Shown piece by piece: positions 1-6,508 of a stretch of DNA of 17,707 nt. Source of the stretch: CAG-791 sp963591995 (GTDB lineage: Bacteria > Bacillota > Clostridia > Lachnospirales > Lachnospiraceae); contig CAVAUJ010000051.1 of the NCBI GenBank assembly GCA_963591995.1, positions 1 through 17,707 on the forward strand, read 5' to 3'. Below the pieces are notes generated by a model, which saw nothing but the letters and a program-made list of their open reading frames with translations, did no database searches and was not told the origin of the DNA. Every line of letters begins with the position of its first letter. Positions within the stretch are counted from its first letter, which is position 1. The position numbers and the translations under genes are program-made.

Positions 1-27
1 AGAATGGCCACATAACATTCTCTAAGA

Positions 28-56
28 TTGACAAATTCTGTGTTTACGTTTATAAT
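28..56 (+). promoter_or_regulatory. Consensus sigma-A promoter of the hipBA operon
   Basis: A perfect -35 box TTGACA (28-33) and a perfect -10 box TATAAT (51-56) are separated by exactly 17 bp. They lie about 30 bp upstream of the ATG at 85. A longer reading frame that begins with TTG at 28 runs through this promoter, so it cannot be the true start of the XRE gene. Confidence 0.85.
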
Positions 57-63
57 AATAAAC
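48..63. promoter_or_regulatory. Probable operator: inverted repeat over the -10 box
   Basis: GTTTAT (48-53) and ATAAAC (58-63) form a perfect inverted repeat with a 4-bp AATA spacer, overlapping the -10 hexamer. HipB-type antitoxins are known to autorepress through palindromes at their own promoters, so this is the natural candidate binding site. Binding itself is inference. Confidence 0.5.
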
Positions 64-84
64 ATTATCGTGGTGGTGAATGAG

Positions 85-402
85 ATGAAAAAAGCTGCAT
101 ATAATATACTTCCGGGAACTGAGGAAATACTGAAGACCATGGGCGAGCAGATCAAACTTGCCAGACTAAGACGCAGCCTGTCAGCGGAGCTGGTGTCAGA
201 ACGTGCAGGAATCAGCCGCGCTTCCTTGTGGAAGGTCGAAAAGGGTGATCCGTCTGTAGCTATGGGAATCTATGCAGCTGTTCTACATGCGCTGAACAAT
301 CTCGACAAGGATCTTCTGCTTGTTGCAAAGGATGATGAAATGGGCAGACAGCTTCAGGATCTGAATCTGATCACGAGGAAACGAGCTCCAAGGAGTAACT
401 AA
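85..402 (+). CDS. XRE-family HTH regulator, HipB-type antitoxin
   Basis: This 105-aa protein has a central lambda-repressor-like helix-turn-helix at about residues 18-75, followed by a basic C-terminus (RKRAPR). The ATG at 85 was chosen because it follows a GGTGGTG ribosome site and lies downstream of the consensus promoter, whereas the upstream TTG at 28 is inside that promoter. The stop overlaps the start of the hipA-like gene by one base (TAATG), indicating translational coupling. In HipBA systems the HTH protein dimerises, neutralises the HipA kinase and represses the operon; the inverted repeat over the -10 box fits autoregulation. Family and operon assignment are firm; the specific antitoxin activity is inferred from the partner. 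Confidence 0.85.
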   Translation: MKKAAYNILPGTEEILKTMGEQIKLARLRRSLSAELVSERAGISRASLWKVEKGDPSVAMGIYAAVLHALNNLDKDLLLVAKDDEMGRQLQDLNLITRKRAPRSN

Positions 403-1661
403 TGGCATCCAATCAGAAAACTATTTTTGTCTACGATGATTTCAGTGCAGGATGTCCGATCCTAATGGGAACTCTGTATGTGAATATCATCAAAGGCGGG
501 GAATCCTATTCCTTTGAGTACGATAAGGACTGGCTTAAGAAGACTTCACTTAAACTCACATTGGATCCGGAACTCATGCCATATTCCGGCAGGCAGTATC
601 CAGCCGGAAGAACAATCTTTGGTTTGTTCGCGGATGCATCTCCAGATCGCTGGGGACGCGTTCTTATGAATAAACGAGAAAGAATCCTGGCGGAAAAGGA
701 AGGACGTAAGCCATCTAAGCTGTACGACAGCGACTATTTGCTGGGAGTATATGACGAAACACGAATGGGCGGCATTCGATTTAAAACAGATCCGGATGGA
801 CCATTTCTTTCCGATGACAAAGAAACAGCTGCTCCCCCGTGGGCGACGCTTCGCACATTAGAGGAAGCATCCAGGAATTTCGAAAGTGACGAAAGCGGTT
901 TGACCGAAAAATGGCTGAACCAATTGATTAAGCCCGGCTCCTCTCTTGGCGGTGCAAGACCTAAGGCAACGGTGGTAGACGCAAAGGACCAGTTATGGAT
1001 TGCCAAATTTCCGTCCAGAAATGATGAAAATGATACCGGTGCATGGGAAATGGTGGCACATGATCTGGCAGGTCTTTGCGGGTTAAATGTTCCGGAGGCC
1101 AAGCTTGAGAAATTTTCCAATCTCGGAAGCACGTACCTGATAAAGCGATTTGACCGTGTTTTGAATAAGAGGGTGCACTTTGCTTCTGCCATGACATTGC
1201 TCGGCAAAACAGATGGGGCATCCGCAGCCGATGGAACAAGCTATCTGGATATGGCAGCTTTCATTAAGTCCTATGGCGCTCAGCCAAAACAGGATTTGCT
1301 GGAGCTTTGGAAACGGATTGTTTTCAACATGGCCGTTACCGACACAGATGACCATCTGCGAAATCATGCATTCATTCTTACAGAGCAGGGTTGGATCCTG
1401 TCGCCTCTTTATGATGTAAATCCGGTTCCCTACGGTGACGAACTATCCTTAAATGTCGACGAGGAGGATAACAGCATCAGCATCGAGCTTGCCGTCTCCA
1501 CCGCGGTCCGATTCGGAATTTCTGAGACGGACGCGAAGGATTATGCAAAAAATATCCTGGCAATTGTCAGAGAAAACTGGGAGAAAACAGCTTCCGGTTA
1601 TGGACTCAACCGCAGGCAGATAGAAGAAATGCGACCTGCTTTTGGTGCCTGCTATGAATAG
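402..1661 (+). CDS. HipA-family serine/threonine kinase toxin
   Basis: At 419 aa this has normal HipA length. The N-terminal subdomain (about residues 10-130) carries the family pattern GLFADASPDRWGR (74-86). The kinase core has a glycine-rich SLGGARPK segment (181-188), an ATP-binding lysine in WIAKF (K202), a catalytic-loop motif TDTDDHLRNH (313-322, with D316 and N321) and a metal-binding Asp in LSPLYD (D338). All key elements are present, so the enzyme should be active. Known HipA kinases phosphorylate aminoacyl-tRNA synthetases such as GltX, halting translation and promoting persistence; the target here is unknown. AAGGAG (390-395) precedes the ATG by 6 bp, and the gene is coupled to the upstream XRE gene. 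A terminator follows at 1690-1737. Confidence 0.92.
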   Translation: MASNQKTIFVYDDFSAGCPILMGTLYVNIIKGGESYSFEYDKDWLKKTSLKLTLDPELMPYSGRQYPAGRTIFGLFADASPDRWGRVLMNKRERILAEKEGRKPSKLYDSDYLLGVYDETRMGGIRFKTDPDGPFLSDDKETAAPPWATLRTLEEASRNFESDESGLTEKWLNQLIKPGSSLGGARPKATVVDAKDQLWIAKFPSRNDENDTGAWEMVAHDLAGLCGLNVPEAKLEKFSNLGSTYLIKRFDRVLNKRVHFASAMTLLGKTDGASAADGTSYLDMAAFIKSYGAQPKQDLLELWKRIVFNMAVTDTDDHLRNHAFILTEQGWILSPLYDVNPVPYGDELSLNVDEEDNSISIELAVSTAVRFGISETDAKDYAKNILAIVRENWEKTASGYGLNRRQIEEMRPAFGACYE

Positions 1662-1671
1662 GCGAAAATAT

Positions 1672-1724
1672 AATATCAGGTAAACTTACATAGCGGACAG
1701 CTGATCTTCTTTCCGGAAGCGACT
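1672..1724 (+). repeat. 53-bp perfect direct repeat, copy 1
   Basis: Positions 1672-1724 are identical base for base to 2618-2670. This copy forms the 5' arm and loop of the terminator after the hipA gene. The two copies flank 893 bp holding a DUF4160 remnant, a DUF2442 gene and a short TQS-repeat reading frame. The pair may be a recombination core or the trace of a duplication or insertion. Confidence 0.92.
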
Positions 1725-1737
1725 GCCCGCTATTTTT
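1690..1737 (+). terminator. Rho-independent terminator of hipBA
   Basis: ATAGCGGACAG (1690-1700) pairs with CTGCCCGCTAT (1723-1733) with one A/C mismatch. A small inner hairpin (CTTC/GAAG) lies in the loop and the T-run is 1733-1737. It is placed 28 bp after the hipA stop. Confidence 0.7.
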
Positions 1738-1745
1738 GTGTAGAT

Positions 1746-1838
1746 ATGCGCTTGGTTGGAAAAGAAGAAAATCCCACCCAATCTACCACCCAATCCGCCA
1801 TCCAGACCACCCAATCCGCGACTGAGATTGGCTCTTAA
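1746..1838 (+). pseudogene. 30-codon remnant resembling a TQ-repeat linker
   Basis: An open frame (ATG 1746, TAA 1836-1838) encodes a TQS/TTQ-rich peptide. The 10-mer CCACCCAATC occurs three times (1774-1783, 1786-1795, 1807-1816). TTQ-type repeats are typical of the linker before the C-terminal winged helix in AlbA_2-type (Schlafen-like) ATP-binding regulators, so this may be a scrap of such a gene. There is no convincing ribosome site, and the similarity is compositional only. It could equally be a chance small reading frame in intergenic DNA. Confidence 0.25.
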
Positions 1839-1909
1839 GATGTTAAATTTGCCTAATACGGTTTGAATAGAGCAAACAATCGTGCGTATATATCTACAGC
1901 ATTTGTCTG

Positions 1910-1938
1910 TTGATTATATCACGATACCGTGACATAAT
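1910..1938 (+). promoter_or_regulatory. Putative promoter with inverted repeat
   Basis: TTGATT (1910-1915) and CATAAT (1933-1938) are separated by 17 bp. TCACG (1919-1923) and CGTGA (1928-1932) form a perfect inverted repeat in the spacer, a possible operator. It would drive the DUF4160-remnant/DUF2442 pair. Confidence 0.5.
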
Positions 1939-1956
1939 ATAAGTGACAAGAAGGAG

Positions 1957-2112
1957 GTGTCGGCAATCGATTTTATGACAGGTGAAGTGTTGGAAGGACA
2001 TCTCCCTCCCAAGGCATTGGCAATGGTGCAAGAATGGGTTTCTATCAATAAAGAATCTCTGCAGGAAATGTGGAAAACGCAAGAATTCAAAAAACTTCCA
2101 CCGCTGGAATAA
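1957..2112 (+). pseudogene. 5'-truncated DUF4160-family remnant
   Basis: The translated segment (up to 51 aa from GTG 1957, or 45 aa from ATG 1975) matches, from memory of the family, the C-terminal half of DUF4160 proteins: a GEVLEGHLPPKAL segment, then QEWVSINKESL and the ending KKLPPLE. Full members are roughly 80-90 aa with an N-terminal His-containing block that is absent here; the frame closes upstream at the stop 1930-1932. An AAGGAGG site (1951-1957) is too close to GTG 1957 and too far from ATG 1975, so efficient translation is doubtful. DUF4160 and DUF2442 genes often sit side by side, and a DUF2442 gene follows 12 bp downstream. The sequence loss appears to lie at the promoter junction. 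Confidence 0.5.
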
Positions 2113-2124
2113 GGAGGAGTGCCT

Positions 2125-2592
2125 ATGTTTCATAAGATAAAAAATGTTTCTCCGATCTCCGATTTTAAACTGAGCGTTCAGTTTAGTGAAGGTGTCACCA
2201 AAATATATGATGTCAAACCTTTATTCGAAAAACTCCCCGTTTTTAAGAAGCTGGAAGGCAATCCTGCCGAGTTTGCCGGTGTTTCTGTTGATGTAGGCGG
2301 TTATGGCATCATTTGGGACGATGATTTGGACTTGTCCTGCGATGAATTGTGGGAGAACGGAGTTTTAACTAAAACGCCATTTGACGGTCTTATGGCATTC
2401 AGTGATGCTACTGAATTATGGGGGCTAAATGAAAGTACCTTACGGAAAGCAATTTCCTATGGAAAACTTGTAAATGGTGTAGATGTATGCAAATTCGGCA
2501 AACAATGGGTGGTCTCAATCGATGCAATGAAACGGGAATATGGATCAAGCGTTCATCAACATGAAATTATACCGACGAAAACCAGTGTGTGA
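2125..2592 (+). CDS. DUF2442 protein with C-terminal HTH domain
   Basis: This is a 155-aa, two-part protein. Residues 1-80 match the DUF2442 pattern (KNVSPISDFKLSVQFSEG, then the GYGIIWDDDLDLSCDELWENG region). Residues about 88-140 look like a small excisionase-like helix-turn-helix: DATELWGLNESTLRKAI, a short wing, then WVVSIDAMKREYG. ATG 2125 is preferred over GTG 2119 because AAGGAGG (2111-2117) lies 7 bp before it. DUF2442 proteins commonly pair with DUF4160 or toxin-like genes, and the broken DUF4160 reading frame directly upstream fits that. The HTH suggests DNA binding and possible repression of the promoter at 1910-1938. The biochemical role is unknown. It lies between the two 53-bp repeats. 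Confidence 0.8.
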   Translation: MFHKIKNVSPISDFKLSVQFSEGVTKIYDVKPLFEKLPVFKKLEGNPAEFAGVSVDVGGYGIIWDDDLDLSCDELWENGVLTKTPFDGLMAFSDATELWGLNESTLRKAISYGKLVNGVDVCKFGKQWVVSIDAMKREYGSSVHQHEIIPTKTSV

Positions 2593-2617
2593 CAACCACT
2601 CATAGCTAAAGCAATTC

Positions 2618-2670
2618 AATATCAGGTAAACTTACATAGCGGACAGCTGATCTTCTTTCCGGAAGCGACT
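2618..2670 (+). repeat. 53-bp perfect direct repeat, copy 2
   Basis: This is identical to 1672-1724. The identity stops just before the 3' arm of the terminator hairpin, so this copy cannot form the complete terminator. It begins 26 bp after the DUF2442 stop. Confidence 0.92.
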
Positions 2671-2748
2671 CGGACCCATAAAAAAGTCCCGTATCTATCG
2701 ACAGATACCGACACAGAGCGACAAGGGACGACAGCAAAGCGCCTTGCG
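2671..2748. other. Non-coding junction with small hairpin
   Basis: No gene is evident between the second 53-bp repeat and the tRNA fragment. GTATCT (2691-2696) and AGATAC (2703-2708) form a perfect 6-bp hairpin, and GTCCC (2686-2690) could pair with GGGAC (2725-2729). Arms of this kind are common near integrase core sites, but that role is only a guess. A tRNA 5' half is not present here. Confidence 0.4.
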
Positions 2749-2788
2749 CCTAAGCGAAAGGTCGTGCGTTCGAATCGCATCAGGGACA
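2749..2788 (+). tRNA. 3' half of a tRNA, probably tRNA-Arg(CCU); putative attR
   Basis: From 2749 the sequence reads as a tRNA from the anticodon onward: CCTAA (34-38), GCGAA as the 3' anticodon stem (2754-2758), AGGTC variable loop, T-arm GTGCG-TTCGAAT-CGCAT (2764-2780), acceptor strand CAGGGAC (2781-2787) and discriminator A2788. Upstream, U33, the 5' anticodon stem, the D-arm and a GUCCCUG 5' acceptor strand are all missing, so this is not a functional gene. A tRNA that starts at the anticodon loop is the classic footprint of tyrosine-recombinase integration. The identity as Arg(CCU) assumes CCT is the anticodon. Confidence 0.7.
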
Positions 2789-2798
2789 GTCGAATTGT

Positions 2799-2835
2799 CG
2801 GCAGCGGCTTGCTTTGTCAAGCCGCTGCCGTTTTT
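2799..2835 (+). terminator. Strong rho-independent terminator
   Basis: A perfect 13-bp stem, CGGCAGCGGCTTG (2799-2811) with CAAGCCGCTGCCG (2818-2830), has a 6-nt loop and is followed by TTTTT (2831-2835). It sits 10 bp after the tRNA 3' end and was probably the native terminator of the tRNA transcription unit. Confidence 0.92.
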
Positions 2836-2871
2836 GCACACCCCCTTTTCATGTGAGAGAGTTTGTTGTAC

Positions 2872-2901
2872 TGTATTAATGAGCCTAGTACAGGTAATAC
2901 A
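2872..2901. promoter_or_regulatory. Inverted repeat upstream of the DUF3298 lipoprotein gene
   Basis: TGTATTA (2872-2878) and TAATACA (2895-2901) form a perfect 7-bp inverted repeat, 17 bp before the start codon. It lies where a promoter or operator is expected, but no good -35/-10 pair is clear. Confidence 0.3.
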
Positions 2902-2918
2902 ATAGAAGGAGAACATTC

Positions 2919-3965
2919 ATGAAGAAGACAAACAAAAACAATCAAAGAAGCATATCCGCAAGAGCGATAGCCATTATCGCCGCGGCAGCGCTGTCAATCA
3001 GCATGGCGGGGTGTGCATCCTCGTCAGAGACGACTGCGACGCAGGAAGGACAGACGGACATGTCGGGAGATTCGTCCACGCAGGCAGAGGCGTCGGATGG
3101 TGCAACGGAAACCACTTCTGCAGAAGAAACCGGCACATCGGAAGAAGGTACCGCCGGTACATCGTCCGGTGCGGCTTATACCGAGGATACGACAGACGCC
3201 TATACGGCATTGCTGTCCGTGAATGAGAATACCGGGCTTCCGACGGAAATCAGCACAGAGGATTCCATGTACGATTCCGGCTCCGCATCGGCAACCTGCA
3301 GCCTCAAGCTTCAGGGACTTCAGGTGACGGATGCGGGATACGATGCTCTGAACGCGGCATTGAGCGCCGATACCGAAGAGGCGAGAGGACTCCAGCAGGA
3401 GAGTGCGGCAGGAATGTTCATGGATACGGGGGATGATACCTCTGTTGATGCTTCCGCAGAAAACGATGTGATGGAGTATGCACTGGAGGATACGGTGATC
3501 CTGAAGCGGGCGGATGCCAAGCTGGTCAGCTATCTTCGCTGCGATTATGCGCAGTTCGGAGGAGCGCATCCGATGACGAGCTATAACGGACGCAATTACG
3601 ATGCACAGACTGGAAAGGCACTTTCGCTGAAGGATGTAACCACGGATTATGACGGGGTATATCAGTACGTGCTGGCAGAGCTGCAGCAGAGACAGAAGAA
3701 CAGCGATGAAACCGGCGCCATGTATTTTGATGATTATGAAACAACGGTAGGACAGTTTTTCTACGGAGCAAATGGAGCACCGTCGGCAGATTCCGAGAGC
3801 CGGACGCAGGATGATGAAGGCTATTCAACTGTCAACTGGTATATGACAGACGATGCAGTGATCGTTATCTTCGATATCTATTCCATCGCACCGTATGCGG
3901 CAGGGGCATCCGTTGTTTCCGTACCGGTTTCCTCCGGATTGCTTACCACTCAGTATTTTGGATAA
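2919..3965 (+). CDS. Lipoprotein with DUF3298 (RsiV/PdaC-like) domain
   Basis: This 348-aa protein begins with a basic N-terminus, a hydrophobic segment (14-30) and a lipobox ending SMAGC, so Cys32 should be lipidated and the protein held on the outer face of the membrane. Residues about 33-95 are a Ser/Thr/Glu/Ala-rich flexible linker. The folded part (about 105-348) matches the DUF4163/DUF3298 arrangement, with GGAHP (214-218), a DAQTGKALSLKDV segment (228-240) and a C-terminal YSIAPYAAG (321-329). This domain occurs in RsiV anti-sigma factors, which bind lysozyme, and in the PdaC peptidoglycan deacetylase, but neither a sigma partner nor a deacetylase domain is present here. AAGGAG (2907-2912) supports the start. 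It is monocistronic, lying between two terminators. Confidence 0.85.
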   Translation: MKKTNKNNQRSISARAIAIIAAAALSISMAGCASSSETTATQEGQTDMSGDSSTQAEASDGATETTSAEETGTSEEGTAGTSSGAAYTEDTTDAYTALLSVNENTGLPTEISTEDSMYDSGSASATCSLKLQGLQVTDAGYDALNAALSADTEEARGLQQESAAGMFMDTGDDTSVDASAENDVMEYALEDTVILKRADAKLVSYLRCDYAQFGGAHPMTSYNGRNYDAQTGKALSLKDVTTDYDGVYQYVLAELQQRQKNSDETGAMYFDDYETTVGQFFYGANGAPSADSESRTQDDEGYSTVNWYMTDDAVIVIFDIYSIAPYAAGASVVSVPVSSGLLTTQYFG

Positions 3966-4002
3966 GTAAGAGAAAACCGGGGAAAATCACAGCAGGGAGA
4001 AG

Positions 4003-4046
4003 ACGTTGGAGATGTGTCAGAAAGGACAGATTTCCAACGTTTTTTT
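4003..4046 (+). terminator. Rho-independent terminator of the DUF3298 gene
   Basis: ACGTTGGA (4003-4010) pairs with TCCAACGT (4033-4040). The inner helix extends it with one mismatch around an AGAAA loop, and the T-run is 4040-4046. Confidence 0.85.
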
Positions 4047-4072
4047 GTGATTCGGTGGCGTGATTCGGTGGC
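4047..4072 (+). repeat. 13-bp tandem duplication
   Basis: GTGATTCGGTGGC is present twice without a gap (4047-4059 and 4060-4072), directly after the terminator T-run. It is probably a replication-slippage duplication in the spacer before the adenylation-kinase gene. Confidence 0.85.
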
Positions 4073-4176
4073 GCTGCTGTCGGGACAGATGAGGATGACG
4101 CGACGCACTTTTGATGTGCTCATTGTTATGGGACCGGTTTACAATGCGTAATAAGTAACGGAAGGGGGATTGTTCC

Positions 4177-6468
4177 ATGAAGCAAGAGCGTACTTTACTG
4201 GAAATGCTGGAATACCGTGCGATGCACACGCCGGAACGCACCTGCGTGATATACGATCCGGCGACATCCTTCTCCTTCGGGGAATTCTGGGAGCTCAGCG
4301 GCAGAATCTATGCATGGCTCCATGCGAAGGGCGTGGGAGCGGAAGATGCGGTGATGTATTGTCTTCCTCGCGGAATCGGGCTTTTTGCGTGCATGGCCGG
4401 AACAATGCGTGCCGGTGCCGCCTTTGTCCTTACGGAAACCGGCAACAATGATCAGCGGACGGCCTTTATCCGTGAGGATTGCGCATGCAGGCTTTTCGTT
4501 GACGAGGCCTGCTGGCAGCAGATTCTCCGGACGGATCCGATGGACGGCTATGAACCGGTTGATTTGCATCACCTGTGCTATATCGCCTATACCTCCGGTA
4601 CGACAGGGCATCCGAAGGGGGTTCTGCATGAATACGGAACCATGGAAAATTCATGGAAGAGCATGCGCATCGACGGACAGCCGCTTCTTAACGACACGGA
4701 CACCTTTCTGGCGATGAGTCCGCTCAATTTCGTTTCACAGCCGATCCTGTTCTCTGCGATGTGCGCCTTCGGAACAGCGCTGGCCATCATGCCGTATGAA
4801 TACGGAAGGACGGAAGAGAGGTTCTATGAATACCTCTCAGAGGCACACGTAAACTCCGGATATCTTACGCCAACCTTTTTGAGAAGCCATTATCCCTTCC
4901 GCCGGCCATGGCGAATGTGCATCCTTTCCAGCGAGCCGGCGGACGGACTTTTCATCGAAGACATGAAGGTCTATAACTGCTATGCATCAACGGAATCCGG
5001 ATGTCTGCTCACGGTCTATGCACTGGATCGACCCATGACGCCTGCTCCCGTCGGGAAATCCGGATCGGATCTGGAAATTCTGGTGCTTAACGAGGAGGGG
5101 GCAGAGGTTCCTGCGGGAGAGGAGGGCGAGATTTGCTTCCGTGATCCGTACGTGCGCGGCTATCTGAATCTGCCGGTACGCACCGGAAAATTGCTTCGGG
5201 GAAGAGTCTTTCATTCGGGCGATGCCGGAAAAATTACCGCGGACGGCAATCTGTTTGTTCACGGTCGGCTGGATGAAATGTTTAAAATCGGCGGGTATCG
5301 CATTGAGCCGGATGAGGTGGCAAACGCGGTCAGAGAGGTTTGCGGACTAAAGCATATCGTCGTGAGGGGCTTTGTGCTGAAGGATATTTCCTCCATCATC
5401 GTATTCTATACCGATGATGTGGAGATCGATGTCGCGGATATGCGCACGCGACTGTTGCAGGTCCTTCCGGAATATATGGTTCCGACTTCCTTTGTGCATT
5501 TGCAGGATTTTCCGCTGCTGAAAACCGGAAAACTGGATAAGCTAAGCCTTCTTCCGCCGGAGGGCAGCTGGGAGGAATTCCGCACACAGTCCTGCGCCAA
5601 TCTCCCGCTGATCGGCAAGGGAAGAACGGCTGCGGTATATGATCTGGGCGACAAGGTACTCAAGCTCTGTAAGCCGTCGGTCCCTTTTACATTGATCCGT
5701 CAGGAGCTCGTGCTGACAGAGGCGGCCCACGCATGCGGCATGGATGTCCCGAATGCGTATGAAATTGTCCGCTCCGGTGCCGGCTATGGGATTATTATGG
5801 ATAAATTACCGGGCGAGGAGCTGGAGCGGTGGCTTGCCGGTCACACTGCGGAAACAAAGGTGCAAATGGCGGCCTTCGCAGCGGCCGCACGCAGGCTGCA
5901 CCGGACGGTGGTTCAGGACAGCCGCTTCCCGGATCTGAAGCAGGTGTCTGTGGTGCTGTGTGACAATCTGCCTCGCTCCTATTGCTCCGCCGCAGAGGCA
6001 GCGAAAATCAAGGCAATCTTTGAAACGATTCCGGATGCGCAGACCTTTGTGCACGGTGATCTGCATCCTGCCAATGTGCTGATCCACGGCGCAAAGATTC
6101 ACTTTATTGATCTGCTGCTGTGCGGAAGAGGCCATCCGATATTCGACCTGATGTGCATGTATTCTCACTGTGTCTTCCTGCCGTCAATGGCGAATGGTCA
6201 AGATGCGGATCGTGCAGAATTGTCGGCGGGCGAGGCTTTGTTGGACACATTTCTCAATGCATACGGCAGCGATATGGCGCCGTCGGAGCTTGCGGCTGCC
6301 AAACGGCAAATTGCGGGATTCCTCGCTGCCAGGATATGTACGGCTTCGGCGGCCCTCCCCGGTCTGTTCCCGGATCAGGTGCTGCGGGAGGCAAAGCACA
6401 GAGCACTGGAGTTTCATGACCGGCTCCGTGATTTCGGATTCGGATTTCCCTGCACTTTTTTCGGATAA
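4177..6468 (+). CDS. Adenylation (AMP-binding) domain fused to APH-like kinase
   Basis: This 763-aa two-domain protein has an ANL-superfamily adenylation domain in residues 1 to about 460: core motif A3 YTSGTTGHPKGV (138-149), A5 CYASTES (268-274), A7 HSGD (346-349), A8 GRLDEMFKIGGYRIEPDE (363-380) and A10 LLKTGKLDK with catalytic Lys452. Residues about 476-763 form a phosphotransferase-like kinase domain: nucleotide-loop-like IGKGRTAAVY (479-488), a VLKL lysine (K496), Brenner motif HGDLHPAN (626-633) and metal-binding Asp645 in FIDL. No carrier-protein domain or Ser-attachment site is seen. The enzyme may adenylate a carboxylate and phosphorylate a linked or related hydroxyl compound; the substrate is unknown. 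GGAAGGGGG (4159-4167) supports the start. An MFS gene follows almost directly. Confidence 0.85.
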   Translation: MKQERTLLEMLEYRAMHTPERTCVIYDPATSFSFGEFWELSGRIYAWLHAKGVGAEDAVMYCLPRGIGLFACMAGTMRAGAAFVLTETGNNDQRTAFIREDCACRLFVDEACWQQILRTDPMDGYEPVDLHHLCYIAYTSGTTGHPKGVLHEYGTMENSWKSMRIDGQPLLNDTDTFLAMSPLNFVSQPILFSAMCAFGTALAIMPYEYGRTEERFYEYLSEAHVNSGYLTPTFLRSHYPFRRPWRMCILSSEPADGLFIEDMKVYNCYASTESGCLLTVYALDRPMTPAPVGKSGSDLEILVLNEEGAEVPAGEEGEICFRDPYVRGYLNLPVRTGKLLRGRVFHSGDAGKITADGNLFVHGRLDEMFKIGGYRIEPDEVANAVREVCGLKHIVVRGFVLKDISSIIVFYTDDVEIDVADMRTRLLQVLPEYMVPTSFVHLQDFPLLKTGKLDKLSLLPPEGSWEEFRTQSCANLPLIGKGRTAAVYDLGDKVLKLCKPSVPFTLIRQELVLTEAAHACGMDVPNAYEIVRSGAGYGIIMDKLPGEELERWLAGHTAETKVQMAAFAAAARRLHRTVVQDSRFPDLKQVSVVLCDNLPRSYCSAAEAAKIKAIFETIPDAQTFVHGDLHPANVLIHGAKIHFIDLLLCGRGHPIFDLMCMYSHCVFLPSMANGQDADRAELSAGEALLDTFLNAYGSDMAPSELAAAKRQIAGFLAARICTASAALPGLFPDQVLREAKHRALEFHDRLRDFGFGFPCTFFG

Positions 6469-6508
6469 CCATATGAAAAAACGAATGATAACCATATGAA
6501 AAAACGAA
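6464..6508 (+). repeat. 22-bp near-tandem duplication at the MFS start
   Basis: A 22-bp sequence at 6464-6485 is repeated exactly at 6487-6508, a 23-bp period with one extra T. Each copy includes CATATGAAAAAACGAA, hence an ATG. The first ATG (6473) opens an 8-codon frame, MKKRMITI, whose TGA (6497-6499) overlaps the second ATG (6496), the MFS start, as ATGA. Confidence 0.9.

Noticed and set aside
28..84. TTG start for the first XRE gene
   Set aside because: The extension reads through the -35 and -10 boxes of its own promoter, so it cannot be transcribed as mRNA from that promoter.
1774..1816. Triple CCACCCAATC as a CRISPR-like array
   Set aside because: Units are only 10 bp with spacings of 2 and 11 bp; there is no repeat-spacer structure or cas gene.
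2695..2916. Minus-strand 73-codon frame containing IRTHDLSLRR
   Set aside because: This is the well-known false protein produced by reading a tRNA antisense; it overlaps the tRNA 3' half and a terminator and has no ribosome site.
3024..3569. 181-codon minus-strand Cys/Arg-rich frame
   Set aside because: Shadow of the lipoprotein gene; the composition results from the Ser/Thr/Glu codons on the other strand.
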